Source: a bacterium MS4
GTDB lineage: Bacteria; Bacillota; Clostridia; Oscillospirales; Acutalibacteraceae
DNA: 64,000 nucleotides
NCBI GenBank assembly: GCA_000752215.1
Contig: CCFG01000011.1
Coordinates: forward strand, 78,111 to 142,110
Direction of reading: 5' to 3'
The position numbers and the translations under genes are program-made. Below the pieces are notes generated by a model. The model did no database searches, was not told where the DNA came from, and was given only the letters and a program-made list of their open reading frames with translations. Below, piece by piece: positions 28,514 to 37,311 of this stretch. Each line of letters opens with the position of its first letter. Within the stretch, counting starts at the first letter, position 1.

Positions 28514-28849
28514 ATGCTTGAGATCCTTGCAAAAATAGCTTTTGTTCTTCTGGCTATCATCGGCGCCGCTGAAATCGTCAGGAATATCATTTTCTGGATG
28601 CTCAGGCCCTCCCGTCCGGGCAAGCTTTATCTGGTCGTTTCCCTGGAAGGCCACGATGAAGGCGCCGAAATGTTGCTGGAAAGCGCGATCGAAAGACTGA
28701 AATGGATTCGCGGCGACGAAAAAATGCTGATTTGTCTTGACAAAGGAATGGATGAAGAAACAAACGTGGTATGCAGAATTATTTCCAACCGAAATCCCGG
28801 GGTAGAAGTCTGTACTCCCGAAGAACTGCCGGATATTCTATGTCAATAA
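28514..28849 (+). CDS. Small membrane-anchored protein of unknown function
   Basis: The 111-residue protein has one N-terminal membrane segment (about residues 5-30), then a soluble part with KLYLVVSLEGHDEGAEMLLE and MLICLDKGMDEETNVVCRII. The pattern of a beta strand, a helix and a second strand (LVVSLEGHDEGAEMLLESAI then KMLICLDKGM) suggests a small alpha/beta domain on the cytosolic side. I do not recognise a characterised family. The RBS GAGGTGA (28501-28507) is embedded in the hairpin after metK, so translation may require its opening or the transcript may come from metK read-through. Confidence 0.7.
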   Translation: MLEILAKIAFVLLAIIGAAEIVRNIIFWMLRPSRPGKLYLVVSLEGHDEGAEMLLESAIERLKWIRGDEKMLICLDKGMDEETNVVCRIISNRNPGVEVCTPEELPDILCQ

Positions 28850-28851
28850 AT

Positions 28852-28880
28852 TTGCAAATACATAGCTCATGTATTATACT
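28852..28880 (+). promoter_or_regulatory. Predicted sigma-A promoter of recD2-comF
   Basis: TTGCAA (28852-28857) and TATACT (28875-28880) with a 17-base spacer, about 34 bases before the recD2 start. Confidence 0.65.
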
Positions 28881-28913
28881 GAATTTATGAATCATAAAAT
28901 ACGAGGGAGTTTC

Positions 28914-31130
28914 ATGCGGGAAGATCAGATGCTGGAAATGACCGGTTCCGTGGAACAGGTCATTTTTAAAAATGAGAAGAATGGATATGCGATTATAGAA
29001 ATCAATAATGGGGAAGAATTGGTCACGGCCGTGGGTACGATGCCGCTGGTCAGCGCGGGCGAGGAAGTGCGCGTTATGGGCAGCTGGATCAACAATCCGA
29101 ACTACGGAACCCAGTTTAAGGTGGAAGGTTTTGAGCGCTCGAAGCCCTCCACTGCGGCCGCCATGCTGAAATATCTTTCGTCGGGCGCTGTCAAGGGCAT
29201 CGGCCCGGGTACCGCCGGGAAAATTGTGGACATGTTCGGCATGAACGCGCTGCAGGTGCTGGAAGAGGAACCGGAGCGCCTTTGCGCAATTAAGGGCATT
29301 ACCAGGGCAAAAGCGAAGAAAATGAGCGATGAGTTCAAAAAGATACACGGCATCCGGGAAATCATGCTGTATTTAAGCAGCTTCGGCATTTCGCCAGACG
29401 AGGCCGTCAGAGTCTGGAAGCTCTACGGCCCGCAGGCCGCGGAGCGCGTGCAGGAGGACCCTTATTGCCTGTGTGAGGACGGGCTGGAAATCGGCTTTGA
29501 GCGTGCCGACGATATTGCCGCCTCTCTTGAGCGGCCGCAGGACGACGGCTGCAGGGTCCGCGCAGGCATTCTGCACGTTTTGAAGCACAATGTCGGCAAC
29601 GGCCATACCTGCCTGCCCGCGGACAAGCTTCTGGCCGCCGCGCAGAAGATGCTCGGTATTGGGCCGGAGCAGGCTCTTGACACGCTGGAGGCGCTGAAGG
29701 CGGAAATGTCTGTCTGCGCCGTCCTTTTTGATGCCCGGGAGTATATTTTTACCCCTAAGCTGTACCGTTCCGAGCTGTACTCCGCGGGAAGGCTGAACAT
29801 GATGCTTCGCTTTCCGGCACAGTCCATTCTTGGAATTGACAATTATATCTCGAATATTGAGGAAACGTTTCAGATTCAGTACGCCGACGGACAGAAACAG
29901 GCGATCAAAGAGGCTCTTTCCAAGGGTATGCTGATTCTGACGGGCGGGCCGGGAACCGGAAAAACCACCACCCTCAACGCGATCATCAAGATTCTGGAGA
30001 CGAAGGGGGAGAAGGTTCTGCTTGCCGCGCCGACCGGCAGAGCGGCCAAGCGGATGTCCGAGCTGACGGGGCAGGACGCGAAAACGATCCACCGTCTGCT
30101 TCAGGTGGAATGGGATGAAAACGATCTTCCCGTGTTTTCCAAGAACGAGAAGAATCTTCTGGAATGCGACGCGCTGGTCATTGACGAGCTGTCCATGGTG
30201 GACGCCAATATTTTCGAGGCGGTCCTGCGCGCCCTTCCGCTCGGCTGCCGCCTCGTCATGGTCGGCGACTGCGACCAGCTGCCCTGCGTCGGGCCGGGCA
30301 ACGTGCTGGGCGACCTGATTGCCACCGGACTGATGCCCGTTGTCCAGCTCAATCAGATTTTCCGCCAGTCCATGCAAAGCCTGATTGTTATGAACGCGCA
30401 CAGAATTGTAAAAGGAGAGATGCCGGAGCTTTCCGTCAGAAACAGCGACTTTTTCTTTCTGCCGTACGGAAGCCCCGCGGAAATCAGCTCCACGATTGTT
30501 GATTTGTGCGCGGCCCGTCTGCCCGCAAGCTACGGATACTCGCCTTTGTCGGATATCCAGGTGCTGTCTCCCTCCAGAAAAGGGGAACTGGGTACCGTGG
30601 AGCTCAACAAAAAGCTGCAGGCAGTGATCAATCCTCCGGATAAAACAAAAAATGAAATCACCATTAACGGCACCCTGTTCCGGGAGGGCGACAAGGTGAT
30701 GCAGATCAAAAACGACTATAACCTGGCCTGGGTGAAACCGGACGGAACAAGCGGGGAAGGCGTTTTTAACGGCGATCTCGGTATTCTGTGCGGCATTGAC
30801 CGCCGCGCTTCCACTATTACCGTGCAGATGGATGACCGCATGGTGCTTTACGAGCTGGAGACCGCGGCGGAGCTGGAGCTCGCCTATGCCATGACGGTAC
30901 ACAAGAGCCAGGGAAACGAATTTACCGCCGTTGTGATGCCCATGTTTCAGGGAGCGCCTCAGCTTTCCTACAGAAATTTGCTGTATACCGCGATTACGCG
31001 TGCAAAGTCCCTTTTGATTCTAGTTGGGTCGCAGAAAGCGATTCAGCATATGGTTGAAAACGATAAAAAAATGCGCCGGTACTCCGGGCTCTACTATTTT
31101 CTGACCGGAGGCGCGCAGAATGAGCGCTAA
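28914..31130 (+). CDS. recD2: RecD2-type ATP-dependent DNA helicase
   Basis: This 738-residue SF1B helicase belongs to the RecD2 group found without RecBC. It has an N-terminal OB-like region (TGSVEQVIFKNEKNGYAIIE), helix-hairpin-helix repeats (AVKGIGPGTAGKIVDMFG, LCAIKGITRAKAKKM), then the motor: Walker A LTGGPGTGKTTTLNAI at about residue 345, LVIDELSMVD, GDCDQLPCVGPGNVLGD, and motif V/VI AYAMTVHKSQGNEF plus YTAITRAKSLLI. It likely acts in DNA repair with 5'-3' polarity. ATG 28914 follows GAGGGAG; in-frame upstream codons have no site. Its end overlaps comF by 11 bases. Confidence 0.95.
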   Translation: MREDQMLEMTGSVEQVIFKNEKNGYAIIEINNGEELVTAVGTMPLVSAGEEVRVMGSWINNPNYGTQFKVEGFERSKPSTAAAMLKYLSSGAVKGIGPGTAGKIVDMFGMNALQVLEEEPERLCAIKGITRAKAKKMSDEFKKIHGIREIMLYLSSFGISPDEAVRVWKLYGPQAAERVQEDPYCLCEDGLEIGFERADDIAASLERPQDDGCRVRAGILHVLKHNVGNGHTCLPADKLLAAAQKMLGIGPEQALDTLEALKAEMSVCAVLFDAREYIFTPKLYRSELYSAGRLNMMLRFPAQSILGIDNYISNIEETFQIQYADGQKQAIKEALSKGMLILTGGPGTGKTTTLNAIIKILETKGEKVLLAAPTGRAAKRMSELTGQDAKTIHRLLQVEWDENDLPVFSKNEKNLLECDALVIDELSMVDANIFEAVLRALPLGCRLVMVGDCDQLPCVGPGNVLGDLIATGLMPVVQLNQIFRQSMQSLIVMNAHRIVKGEMPELSVRNSDFFFLPYGSPAEISSTIVDLCAARLPASYGYSPLSDIQVLSPSRKGELGTVELNKKLQAVINPPDKTKNEITINGTLFREGDKVMQIKNDYNLAWVKPDGTSGEGVFNGDLGILCGIDRRASTITVQMDDRMVLYELETAAELELAYAMTVHKSQGNEFTAVVMPMFQGAPQLSYRNLLYTAITRAKSLLILVGSQKAIQHMVENDKKMRRYSGLYYFLTGGAQNER

Positions 31131-31782
31131 GCTTTTTTCGATGTTTCTGGATATGATTTTTCCGCCGAAGTGCATTTTCTGCCGCGGGATCGTTCCCTCC
31201 GGTCAATTCGTATGTGAAAAATGCGAAAAAGAAATTTTACATACCTCCGGCGAAAAATGCATTTATCTGCCGGGTTCCGGTGAAACTATTTTATGTACCG
31301 CGCCCTATTTATACAGCGGGAAAATCCGGGAATCCATTCTCCGGTTTAAATTTTACGGGCAAAAGGATTTTGCGGATTTTTATGCGGAGAGCATGTCCGT
31401 GCAAATCGGAAAAAGCTTTCCCAAAGCGCGGTTCCATTCCGTTACGTCCGTTCCCATCTCGGGGGAGCGGTACAAAGCGAGAGGCTATAATCAGTCGGAG
31501 CTTTTGGCAAGGGCGGTCGCAAAACGCCTCGGTTTGCCTTACCGGGAGTATCTGGTCAAGCTCCGGAACAACCGGGAACAGCACAAGCTGAGCGAAAAGG
31601 AACGCCGCAGCAATGTCCGGGGTGTCTATCGGATCAGGGACGGGGAGCAGACAGCGGAAAAAAGCATCCTGCTGGTAGACGATATTGTGACTACCGGCGC
31701 TACGCTGGGGGAATGCGGCTGTGTTCTGCTTGACGGCGGAGCAAAAAAGATAACGTGTGCCGCAGTGGCCCGCGCACTTTAA
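31120..31782 (+). CDS. comF: ComF family phosphoribosyltransferase-like protein
   Basis: The 220-residue protein has the ComF plan: an N-terminal zinc ribbon (PPKCIFC and VCEKCEKE) and a phosphoribosyltransferase domain with SVPISGERYKARGYNQSELLA and the PRPP loop ILLVDDIVTTGATLGE. In competent bacteria ComF is needed for uptake or handling of single-stranded DNA. It overlaps the recD2 end by 11 bases, linking it to a DNA helicase. No other competence gene lies nearby. Confidence 0.92.
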   Translation: MSAKLFSMFLDMIFPPKCIFCRGIVPSGQFVCEKCEKEILHTSGEKCIYLPGSGETILCTAPYLYSGKIRESILRFKFYGQKDFADFYAESMSVQIGKSFPKARFHSVTSVPISGERYKARGYNQSELLARAVAKRLGLPYREYLVKLRNNREQHKLSEKERRSNVRGVYRIRDGEQTAEKSILLVDDIVTTGATLGECGCVLLDGGAKKITCAAVARAL

Positions 31783-31783
31783 G

Positions 31784-31812
31784 TTGAAAAATTTCTGATT
31801 TTGTAATAATAT
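31784..31812 (+). promoter_or_regulatory. Predicted sigma-A promoter of mreB
   Basis: TTGAAA (31784-31789) and TAATAT (31807-31812) with a 17-base spacer, right after the comF stop. Confidence 0.6.
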
Positions 31813-31843
31813 AATAAAATGAATAGAGATTGGATGTGATTAC

Positions 31844-32869
31844 GTGCTGGGTACTGACATTGCGATAGATCTTGGTACATCAGCCGTCAAGATTTACCTT
31901 GACGGGAAAGGCATTATACTTAATGAACCGGCAGTTGTTGCCGTTAACGTGGAAACGGACGAAGTTGTGGCAATCGGCTCGGAAGCCTACAGGATGGTGG
32001 GACGTACCTCGGACAAGATTTCCGTTTCCCATCCGCTTTGCAACGGCGTCATTTCCAATTTTGATCTGGCGCAGTATCTGATTAGCACCTATTTGAAAAA
32101 AATCAGCGGGAGCAAGGTTTTTATGCCCCGTGTTGTCGTCAGCGTGCCGTGCCAGATTACAGAGGTTGAGAAACGCGCGGTGGTGGACGCGATCAGCGCG
32201 GCGGGCGTGCGCAAAATCTGTCTGATTGAGGAACCCGTGGCCGCGGCGCTCGGCGCCGGTGTGGATATTTCCACGCCGCACGGCACCCTGATCGTCGATA
32301 TCGGCGGGGGCACGACGGATATGGCGGTGCTTTCCCTGAGCGGCATCGCAATTTCGCGCTCCATTAAGGTCGCCGGGAATGCCTTTGATGAAGCAATTAT
32401 CAAGTATATCCGAAGAAAATACAATTTGATTATCGGCCAGCGCATGGCTGAGGAAGCAAAAATCGCGATCGGCTGCGTTTATCCCAGAAAGGACCTGTGC
32501 AGTCACAGAATTAAGGGCAGAAATGCAATGACCGGGCTGCCGCAGTGGGCGGACATCTCCTGCGACGAAATGCTGGAGGCCCTGATTGAACCGGCGATGC
32601 AGATTGTCCGGACCATTCAGGAGATGCTGGAAAAAACGCCGCCGGAGCTGATGGGGGACGTTTATTCGGACGGTATCATTCTGACGGGCGGGTCGGCCCA
32701 GCTTTACGGTGTCGATATGCTAATTTCCAAAAAGGCGAAAATGCCGGTAAAGCTTGCCGAGGATTCCCAGATCTGCGTCGCGCTGGGAGCTGGCAAGGCC
32801 ATTCAGTTTATTGACGACATCCAAAATAAGGGGTACGGCGTACTGAATCCGCTGAGCGCCGCTTATTAA
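31844..32869 (+). CDS. mreB: MreB/Mbl family actin-like cell-shape protein
   Basis: The 341-residue protein has the actin-fold nucleotide motifs of MreB: DIAIDLGTSAVKIYLDGKGI (phosphate 1), IVDIGGGTTDMAVLSLSG (phosphate 2) and ILTGGSAQLYGVDMLI (adenosine). It should form membrane-bound filaments that guide lateral wall synthesis. The start is GTG 31844, and the frame begins VLGTDIAIDLG. It stands alone with its own promoter and terminator and no mreC/mreD follows, which fits an Mbl- or MreBH-like paralogue better than the founding mreBCD operon. Confidence 0.92.
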   Translation: MLGTDIAIDLGTSAVKIYLDGKGIILNEPAVVAVNVETDEVVAIGSEAYRMVGRTSDKISVSHPLCNGVISNFDLAQYLISTYLKKISGSKVFMPRVVVSVPCQITEVEKRAVVDAISAAGVRKICLIEEPVAAALGAGVDISTPHGTLIVDIGGGTTDMAVLSLSGIAISRSIKVAGNAFDEAIIKYIRRKYNLIIGQRMAEEAKIAIGCVYPRKDLCSHRIKGRNAMTGLPQWADISCDEMLEALIEPAMQIVRTIQEMLEKTPPELMGDVYSDGIILTGGSAQLYGVDMLISKKAKMPVKLAEDSQICVALGAGKAIQFIDDIQNKGYGVLNPLSAAY

Positions 32870-32894
32870 TTAAATAGAAATGATTTCAAAAACT

Positions 32895-32930
32895 AAGCAT
32901 TGTTGTGAGTTTTTACAACAATGCTTTTTT
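32895..32930 (+). terminator. Intrinsic terminator after mreB
   Basis: AAGCATTGTTGT (32895-32906) pairs perfectly with ACAACAATGCTT (32915-32926), followed by TTTT. Confidence 0.95.
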
Positions 32931-33048
32931 ATATCCGGCTTGCTTCATTTTGTAAAAAAGCTGTCGATATATAACATTAATCATCGGGACGCGGCTATAG
33001 TCCTGGTGCGGCAAGTCGGAAATCAATGCGGTTGAGAGGAGAGAAAAA

Positions 33049-35100
33049 ATGAAAAAGATCAAATTACCCAAAATCAAAATTCGGAAACTGAATTTCAAAA
33101 AAATCCGGTTTCGGAAGATTCATCTGAAAGCCGACAAAAATAAGCTGGTATTCAGAATCCCGATCCGGATTATTTCTGCCGTTGCCGTTATGATGGTGGC
33201 GTTATGTGTGTTCCTGAACATCTACCTGTCTGCGTCACAGGAAAAAACGGTCGTGAACAATATCAATAACCTGGCTGAAAACAACGCCTATATGGCGTCC
33301 TCCTATCTGAACAACATGCAGACCCTGTCAAAGGCGCTGGCTCTCGAAGTTTATCGCTACAAGGAGCTGGACTCCTATACGCGTGATCAGTTTATCAAGA
33401 AAGACCTGTCCGCGTATCTGGACGACACACGCATCTTTTCGGCTTATGTGGCGTTTGAACCGAACGCCATGTTTGAACAGAGCGCGGACGGCCGGTCCTA
33501 TTATGCCTATCTGTTCGGCACGGAAAAGAAGCTGGATATTTTAAGCGACTACAGTACTTACAAGGATGGGGAATATTATGCGGTCAGCAAACAGACGAAA
33601 AAACCGCATATTTCGGAACCGTATTCCTATCAGCTGAGTTCCGGAAGAATCGTCTGGCTGATTACGATCAGCAACCCGATTCTGGATGAGGACGACAATT
33701 TTCTGGGAGTTGCAACCACTGATATCCTGACGGATACGATCAATCATCTTGATTACGACTTGGGCGGGTACTCCACCTCCTGCAATTATATTCTTTCCGC
33801 CGGTTCGAACTATGTTTCCAATACGGCCGATCAGAAAAAAGCGGGGACGAAATATGACGGCAAGACAGGCAGTCAGGAGTACAGGGTTACCCAGCCGCTG
33901 AAAATTGAGGGGATCGACGAAAACTGGACCAGCACGTTTGTTGTCCAGAAGTCGGAAGCGCTGAGGGAGATCACCGTCCTGATCATTCTCGTCGGCATTG
34001 GCGGACTCATAGGGATTGCCGTCATCGGATTCATTGTATTTTATCAGATCAGACGGTCTCTCTCTCCGATTGACAGTATCGTCGCGCTGTCGACGGATAT
34101 GGGAAACGGAAAGCTCCATTCCGATATCGAGGTACATACCAAGGATGAGCTCGGCGAACTGGCGGCTAACTTTAAAGATACTTCCGGAAAGCTGAGCAGC
34201 TACATAGAGGAAATATCCGACGTACTTGTCAATATGTCCAACGGAAACCTGCGGCTGGAGGTTAAGCACGATTATGTAGGAGATTTTGCTCCCATTAAGA
34301 AAGCGCTTCTGGAAATCATCGATTCTTTGAACACGGTGTTCGTGGAAATTGAAACGGCGGCCCAGCAGGTGGCCAGCGGGGCGGGCGAAATCGCCAACGG
34401 GGCACAGGCGCTTTCCAGCGGGGCGACCGAACAGGCGGGTTCTTTGGAAGAACTGTCGGCTTCCATCAATGAAATATCACGGCAGGTGAAAGAGAATGCG
34501 GAGAACGCGGGCAACGCCAAACAGCTTGCGCAGGACGCGGAACGGCAGTTGGATACCGGCAAACAGACAATCGGGGAGATGACCGGGGCGATCGACCGCA
34601 TCCGGGTATCGTCCGACGAAATTACAAAGATCATTAAAACCATTGACGATATCGCATTCCAGACCAATATTCTGGCGCTGAATGCCGCGGTGGAAGCGGC
34701 CAGGGCGGGCGCGGCCGGCAGAGGCTTTGCCGTGGTGGCTGACGAAGTCAGAAACCTTGCCAGCAAGAGCGCCGAGGCGGCGAAGCATACCACCTCGCTG
34801 ATTGAGGATTCCGTCAGGGCTGTGGACAACGGAACCAAAATCGCCGGTAAAACGGCGGAGCTGCTCAATCAGATCGTTCAGAAATCCACGGAAGTCAATC
34901 ATCTGGTCACACAGATCGCCGCCGCTTCGAGCGACCAGGCCAATTCCATTGAACAGATCGATGCGGGCGTTTCCCAGATTTCGGCGGTGGTCCAGACCAA
35001 CTCGGCAACCGCGGAGGAAAGCGCTGCCGCCGCCGAAGAGCTGTCCGCTCAGGCCGGATTGCTCCGCGACAGGGTCGCGCGGTTTGAACTGAAAAAATAA
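33049..35100 (+). CDS. Methyl-accepting chemotaxis protein with a Lys/Arg-rich N-terminal tail
   Basis: The 683-residue chemoreceptor has an N-terminal cytosolic tail of about 40 residues with some 17 Lys/Arg in an alternating basic/hydrophobic pattern, a first membrane segment (IISAVAVMMVALCVFLNIYL), an extracellular dCache-like sensor (residues about 70-300), a second membrane segment (LIILVGIGGLIGIAVIGFIVFY), HAMP, and the signalling domain with the hairpin tip DDIAFQTNILALNAAVEAAR and VVADEVRNLASKSAEAAKHT. The ligand is not predictable. GAGAGGAGAG precedes ATG 33049. It is monocistronic; no other chemotaxis or flagellar gene is in the window. It ends before a perfect palindrome. Confidence 0.95.
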   Translation: MKKIKLPKIKIRKLNFKKIRFRKIHLKADKNKLVFRIPIRIISAVAVMMVALCVFLNIYLSASQEKTVVNNINNLAENNAYMASSYLNNMQTLSKALALEVYRYKELDSYTRDQFIKKDLSAYLDDTRIFSAYVAFEPNAMFEQSADGRSYYAYLFGTEKKLDILSDYSTYKDGEYYAVSKQTKKPHISEPYSYQLSSGRIVWLITISNPILDEDDNFLGVATTDILTDTINHLDYDLGGYSTSCNYILSAGSNYVSNTADQKKAGTKYDGKTGSQEYRVTQPLKIEGIDENWTSTFVVQKSEALREITVLIILVGIGGLIGIAVIGFIVFYQIRRSLSPIDSIVALSTDMGNGKLHSDIEVHTKDELGELAANFKDTSGKLSSYIEEISDVLVNMSNGNLRLEVKHDYVGDFAPIKKALLEIIDSLNTVFVEIETAAQQVASGAGEIANGAQALSSGATEQAGSLEELSASINEISRQVKENAENAGNAKQLAQDAERQLDTGKQTIGEMTGAIDRIRVSSDEITKIIKTIDDIAFQTNILALNAAVEAARAGAAGRGFAVVADEVRNLASKSAEAAKHTTSLIEDSVRAVDNGTKIAGKTAELLNQIVQKSTEVNHLVTQIAAASSDQANSIEQIDAGVSQISAVVQTNSATAEESAAAAEELSAQAGLLRDRVARFELKK

Positions 35101-35120
35101 CCGCCCAGCATCGTATGAAA

Positions 35121-35154
35121 ACAGCCGCCGCTGCAGTACTGCAGCGGCGGCTGT
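35121..35154. terminator. 34-base perfect palindrome between convergent genes
   Basis: ACAGCCGCCGCTGCAGT (35121-35137) is directly followed by its exact reverse complement (35138-35154) with no spacer base. On the - strand it is followed by TTTTC, so it can terminate the 78-residue gene; on the + strand the tail is CGTTAT, a poor T-run. It most likely is the shared terminator. Confidence 0.7.
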
Positions 35155-35169
35155 CGTTATCGGTAAAAT

Positions 35170-35406
35170 TTATTTGCTCATCATATAGTTGATAAACATC
35201 AGTTCATCTTCCGGATTTTCTACGTTCAGTTCGGCTGAAACCGTCGAATTTTTCGCGCTTTCCAAAAGCGCCCGCACACCATACAGCTGGCAGAGCTTGC
35301 TCTTCAGATTCAGGGTGTTTCCGTCCTCGCTAATCAGGTAGACATTTCCTTTTGCTTTGTCCAAGAGTTCAATCAGTTTTACCACATCAATGTCGTACAG
35401 CTTCAT
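35170..35406 (-). CDS. Small conserved-looking cytosolic protein of unknown function
   Basis: The 78-residue protein starts MKLYDIDVVKLIELLDKAKG and contains NVYLISEDGNTLNLKSKLCQL, then a helix GVRALLESAKN, and ends with NPEDELMFINYMMSK. No membrane segment or signal is present. The gene is well supported: a GGAGG site on its strand, an extended -10 promoter at 35447-35475, and a terminator after it. I do not recognise the family. The LISEDG strand followed by a helix and the monocistronic layout suggest a small stand-alone regulatory or accessory protein, but that is a guess. Confidence 0.7.
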   Translation of the reverse strand: MKLYDIDVVKLIELLDKAKGNVYLISEDGNTLNLKSKLCQLYGVRALLESAKNSTVSAELNVENPEDELMFINYMMSK

Positions 35407-35446
35407 ATTCTTAACCTCCTAAATAATGGGATTTCCTTCTGAGCAG

Positions 35447-35475
35447 ATTATAGCATGCGCCTTTGACAAATACAA
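35447..35475 (-). promoter_or_regulatory. Promoter of the 78-residue - strand gene
   Basis: On the - strand TTGTAT (35470-35475) and TATAAT (35447-35452), 17 bases apart, with an extended TG before the -10. The rest of the 35407-35758 interval is A+T-rich with no gene that I can support. Confidence 0.65.
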
Positions 35476-35679
35476 TAACCCGCAAATTGATCTGTTCTTT
35501 CCTGCTTTGAATAAGGCCACCAAAGGAAAAATTCTTTTCCTTGTATGATCATATTACCATACATTATGCACAATTGCAACTAAATAAATTTGTGCAAAAA
35601 TTAGTTTTAAAAATAAAACTGGAAAAAAATTCGGCCATTCTTTCCCTTTGAGTGTGGAATCCATAAAATTTACATATCG

Positions 35680-35707
35680 TTCATTAAATTATGGTGTCAG
35701 ATATAGT
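35680..35707 (+). promoter_or_regulatory. Possible promoter of the DUF5685-J protein operon
   Basis: TTCATT (35680-35685) and TATAGT (35702-35707), 16 bases apart, in an A+T-rich stretch about 50 bases before the chosen GTG start. Confidence 0.4.
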
Positions 35708-35758
35708 AAAATAATATACGAATACTATAAAATATGCTATGATTATAAGGATGATTCT

Positions 35759-36664
35759 GTGTTTGGTTACGTAAGACCGCAAAAATCGGAGCTGCTTGTC
35801 CGTGAGTATGAACAGTACAAGGGGGTATACTGTTCCCTGTGCCGTCAGCTGGGCAAAAGCTACGGAATGGTATCGCGGCTTACTTTAAGCTATGACTGCA
35901 CTTTCTATGCACTGATGTTGCTTGCGTTTCGTCCGGAGTGCCCCGGCTTTCAAAGTGGACGCTGCGTTGTCAATCCGTTGAAAAAATGCACCTTCTGCAG
36001 TTCCGGGGAACCGGAATTCGTCTCGGCCTCAGCTCTTTCCGTCATTATGACTTACTATAAAATCAGGGACGATATTGCGGATTCCCGCTTCTGGGGAAAG
36101 CTTCGCGCGTATGCCCTGCTGCTCCTCGCTGCGCGGGCACATAGAAAAGCCGCCGCCGATTTTCCCCGGCTGGATGCGATTATTTCAGCTTCCATGGAAG
36201 AACAGAAGGCCGCGGAGCAGGCGCCCGACCCGTGTCTTGATTCCTGCGCGGAGCCGACGGCGAAGATGCTGCAGCAGGTTTTTGAGGCTTCTGCAGGGGA
36301 GGATGGGGAGCCAGATTCTCCTAAAATACGGATTTTGCGGCAGTTTGGTTATTTTTTAGGCCGCTGGGTATATATTATTGACGCCGCGGACGATATGGAA
36401 AAGGATCTGAAAACAGCGTCGTTCAATCCGTTTATTATTCAATGCGGCTTGAATGAAGCCAGCAGTCCGGAGGAACTGGAAAAGGCGAAAAGTTATGCAA
36501 ATGAGGTTCTGAACCTGACGCTTTCCCAACTGACGGCCGCTTTGAATATTTTGGATTTGGATCATTTTGGCGAGATCATTCAGAACGTTGTTTTGAAAGG
36601 CTTGCCGGAAATACAAAAAGAATTACTATTTAAGAAGGAGAAAGTGCATGTCAGATCCTTATAA
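35759..36664 (+). CDS. DUF5685 family protein
   Basis: The start [20 protein letters not shown] followed by [13 protein letters not shown] is the hallmark of DUF5685 proteins, which are common in Clostridia and have no known function. The helical body resembles an all-alpha prenyltransferase/TerB-like bundle, with cysteine-rich [21 protein letters not shown] and a DDIAD and DAADDMEKD pair of acidic motifs. GTG 35759 with AAGGATG just upstream fits the family N-terminus; in-frame codons back to 35648 run through A+T-rich promoter sequence. The 301-residue protein overlaps the J-protein gene by 17 bases, so the two are translated together. Confidence 0.8.
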   Translation: MFGYVRPQKSELLVREYEQYKGVYCSLCRQLGKSYGMVSRLTLSYDCTFYALMLLAFRPECPGFQSGRCVVNPLKKCTFCSSGEPEFVSASALSVIMTYYKIRDDIADSRFWGKLRAYALLLLAARAHRKAAADFPRLDAIISASMEEQKAAEQAPDPCLDSCAEPTAKMLQQVFEASAGEDGEPDSPKIRILRQFGYFLGRWVYIIDAADDMEKDLKTASFNPFIIQCGLNEASSPEELEKAKSYANEVLNLTLSQLTAALNILDLDHFGEIIQNVVLKGLPEIQKELLFKKEKVHVRSL

Positions 36665-37289
36665 GGTATTGGGAGTATCTCCAACGGCGACAGACGACGA
36701 AATAAAAGCCGCTTACCGCGAACTTGCCAAAAAATATCACCCCGATAATTATTCCGGAAGTCCGATCGCCGACCTTGCCGGTGAAAAGATGAAAGAAATT
36801 AACGAGGCTTACGATACGGTTGTCGCACAAAGAAAACAGCAGAAAAACGGCGGCTACGCCGGGTATACGGCACCGAATACGGGCTATGCCGGACAAAGCT
36901 ACGGGAATTCTTATTCCTCCGGCTTTAATGACGTGCGGAATCTGATTATGCTGGGCCGTATTGCGGACGCGGAACAGATTCTGAACGGCGTTCCGTCGGA
37001 AAGCAGGAATGCCGAATGGTATTTCTTAAAGGGGACCGTGCTGTATAAAAGGGGCTGGCTGGAAGAGGCCTACAATAATTTTGCCAGGGCCTGCCAGATG
37101 GACCCCTATAACGGCGAGTACCGCGCCGCTATGAATCAGGTTACCAATCAGCGCAACGGCGTGTATGGAGGGTACAACCCCAATGTGCCGCGTACCGGCA
37201 GCTGCAGCGGATGCGATGTCTGTTCTTCGTTGATCTGCGCAGACTGCTGCTGTGAGTGCATGGGCGGAGATTTGATCCCTTGCTGCTGA
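36648..37289 (+). CDS. J-domain protein with a TPR-like segment and a cysteine-rich tail
   Basis: The 213-residue protein begins with a complete J domain ([20 protein letters not shown], the HPD tripeptide in KKYHPDNY), so it should stimulate an Hsp70/DnaK ATPase. A Gly/Tyr-rich linker follows, then a TPR-like pair of helices ([23 protein letters not shown] region). The last about 28 residues contain ten cysteines ([24 protein letters not shown]), which could bind a metal or be membrane-anchored by acylation. It overlaps the DUF5685 gene and is 22 bases before a membrane-protein gene. The partner combination suggests a dedicated co-chaperone; this is inference. Confidence 0.85.
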   Translation: MSDPYKVLGVSPTATDDEIKAAYRELAKKYHPDNYSGSPIADLAGEKMKEINEAYDTVVAQRKQQKNGGYAGYTAPNTGYAGQSYGNSYSSGFNDVRNLIMLGRIADAEQILNGVPSESRNAEWYFLKGTVLYKRGWLEEAYNNFARACQMDPYNGEYRAAMNQVTNQRNGVYGGYNPNVPRTGSCSGCDVCSSLICADCCCECMGGDLIPCC

Positions 37290-37311
37290 TTTTGTTCAGG
37301 GAGGAATCGAC

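Noticed and set aside
32941-33010. A sigma D (flagellar) promoter upstream of the chemoreceptor, suggested by GTCGATAT.
   Set aside because: There is no TAAA about 15 bases upstream of it, so the pair does not fit the consensus.
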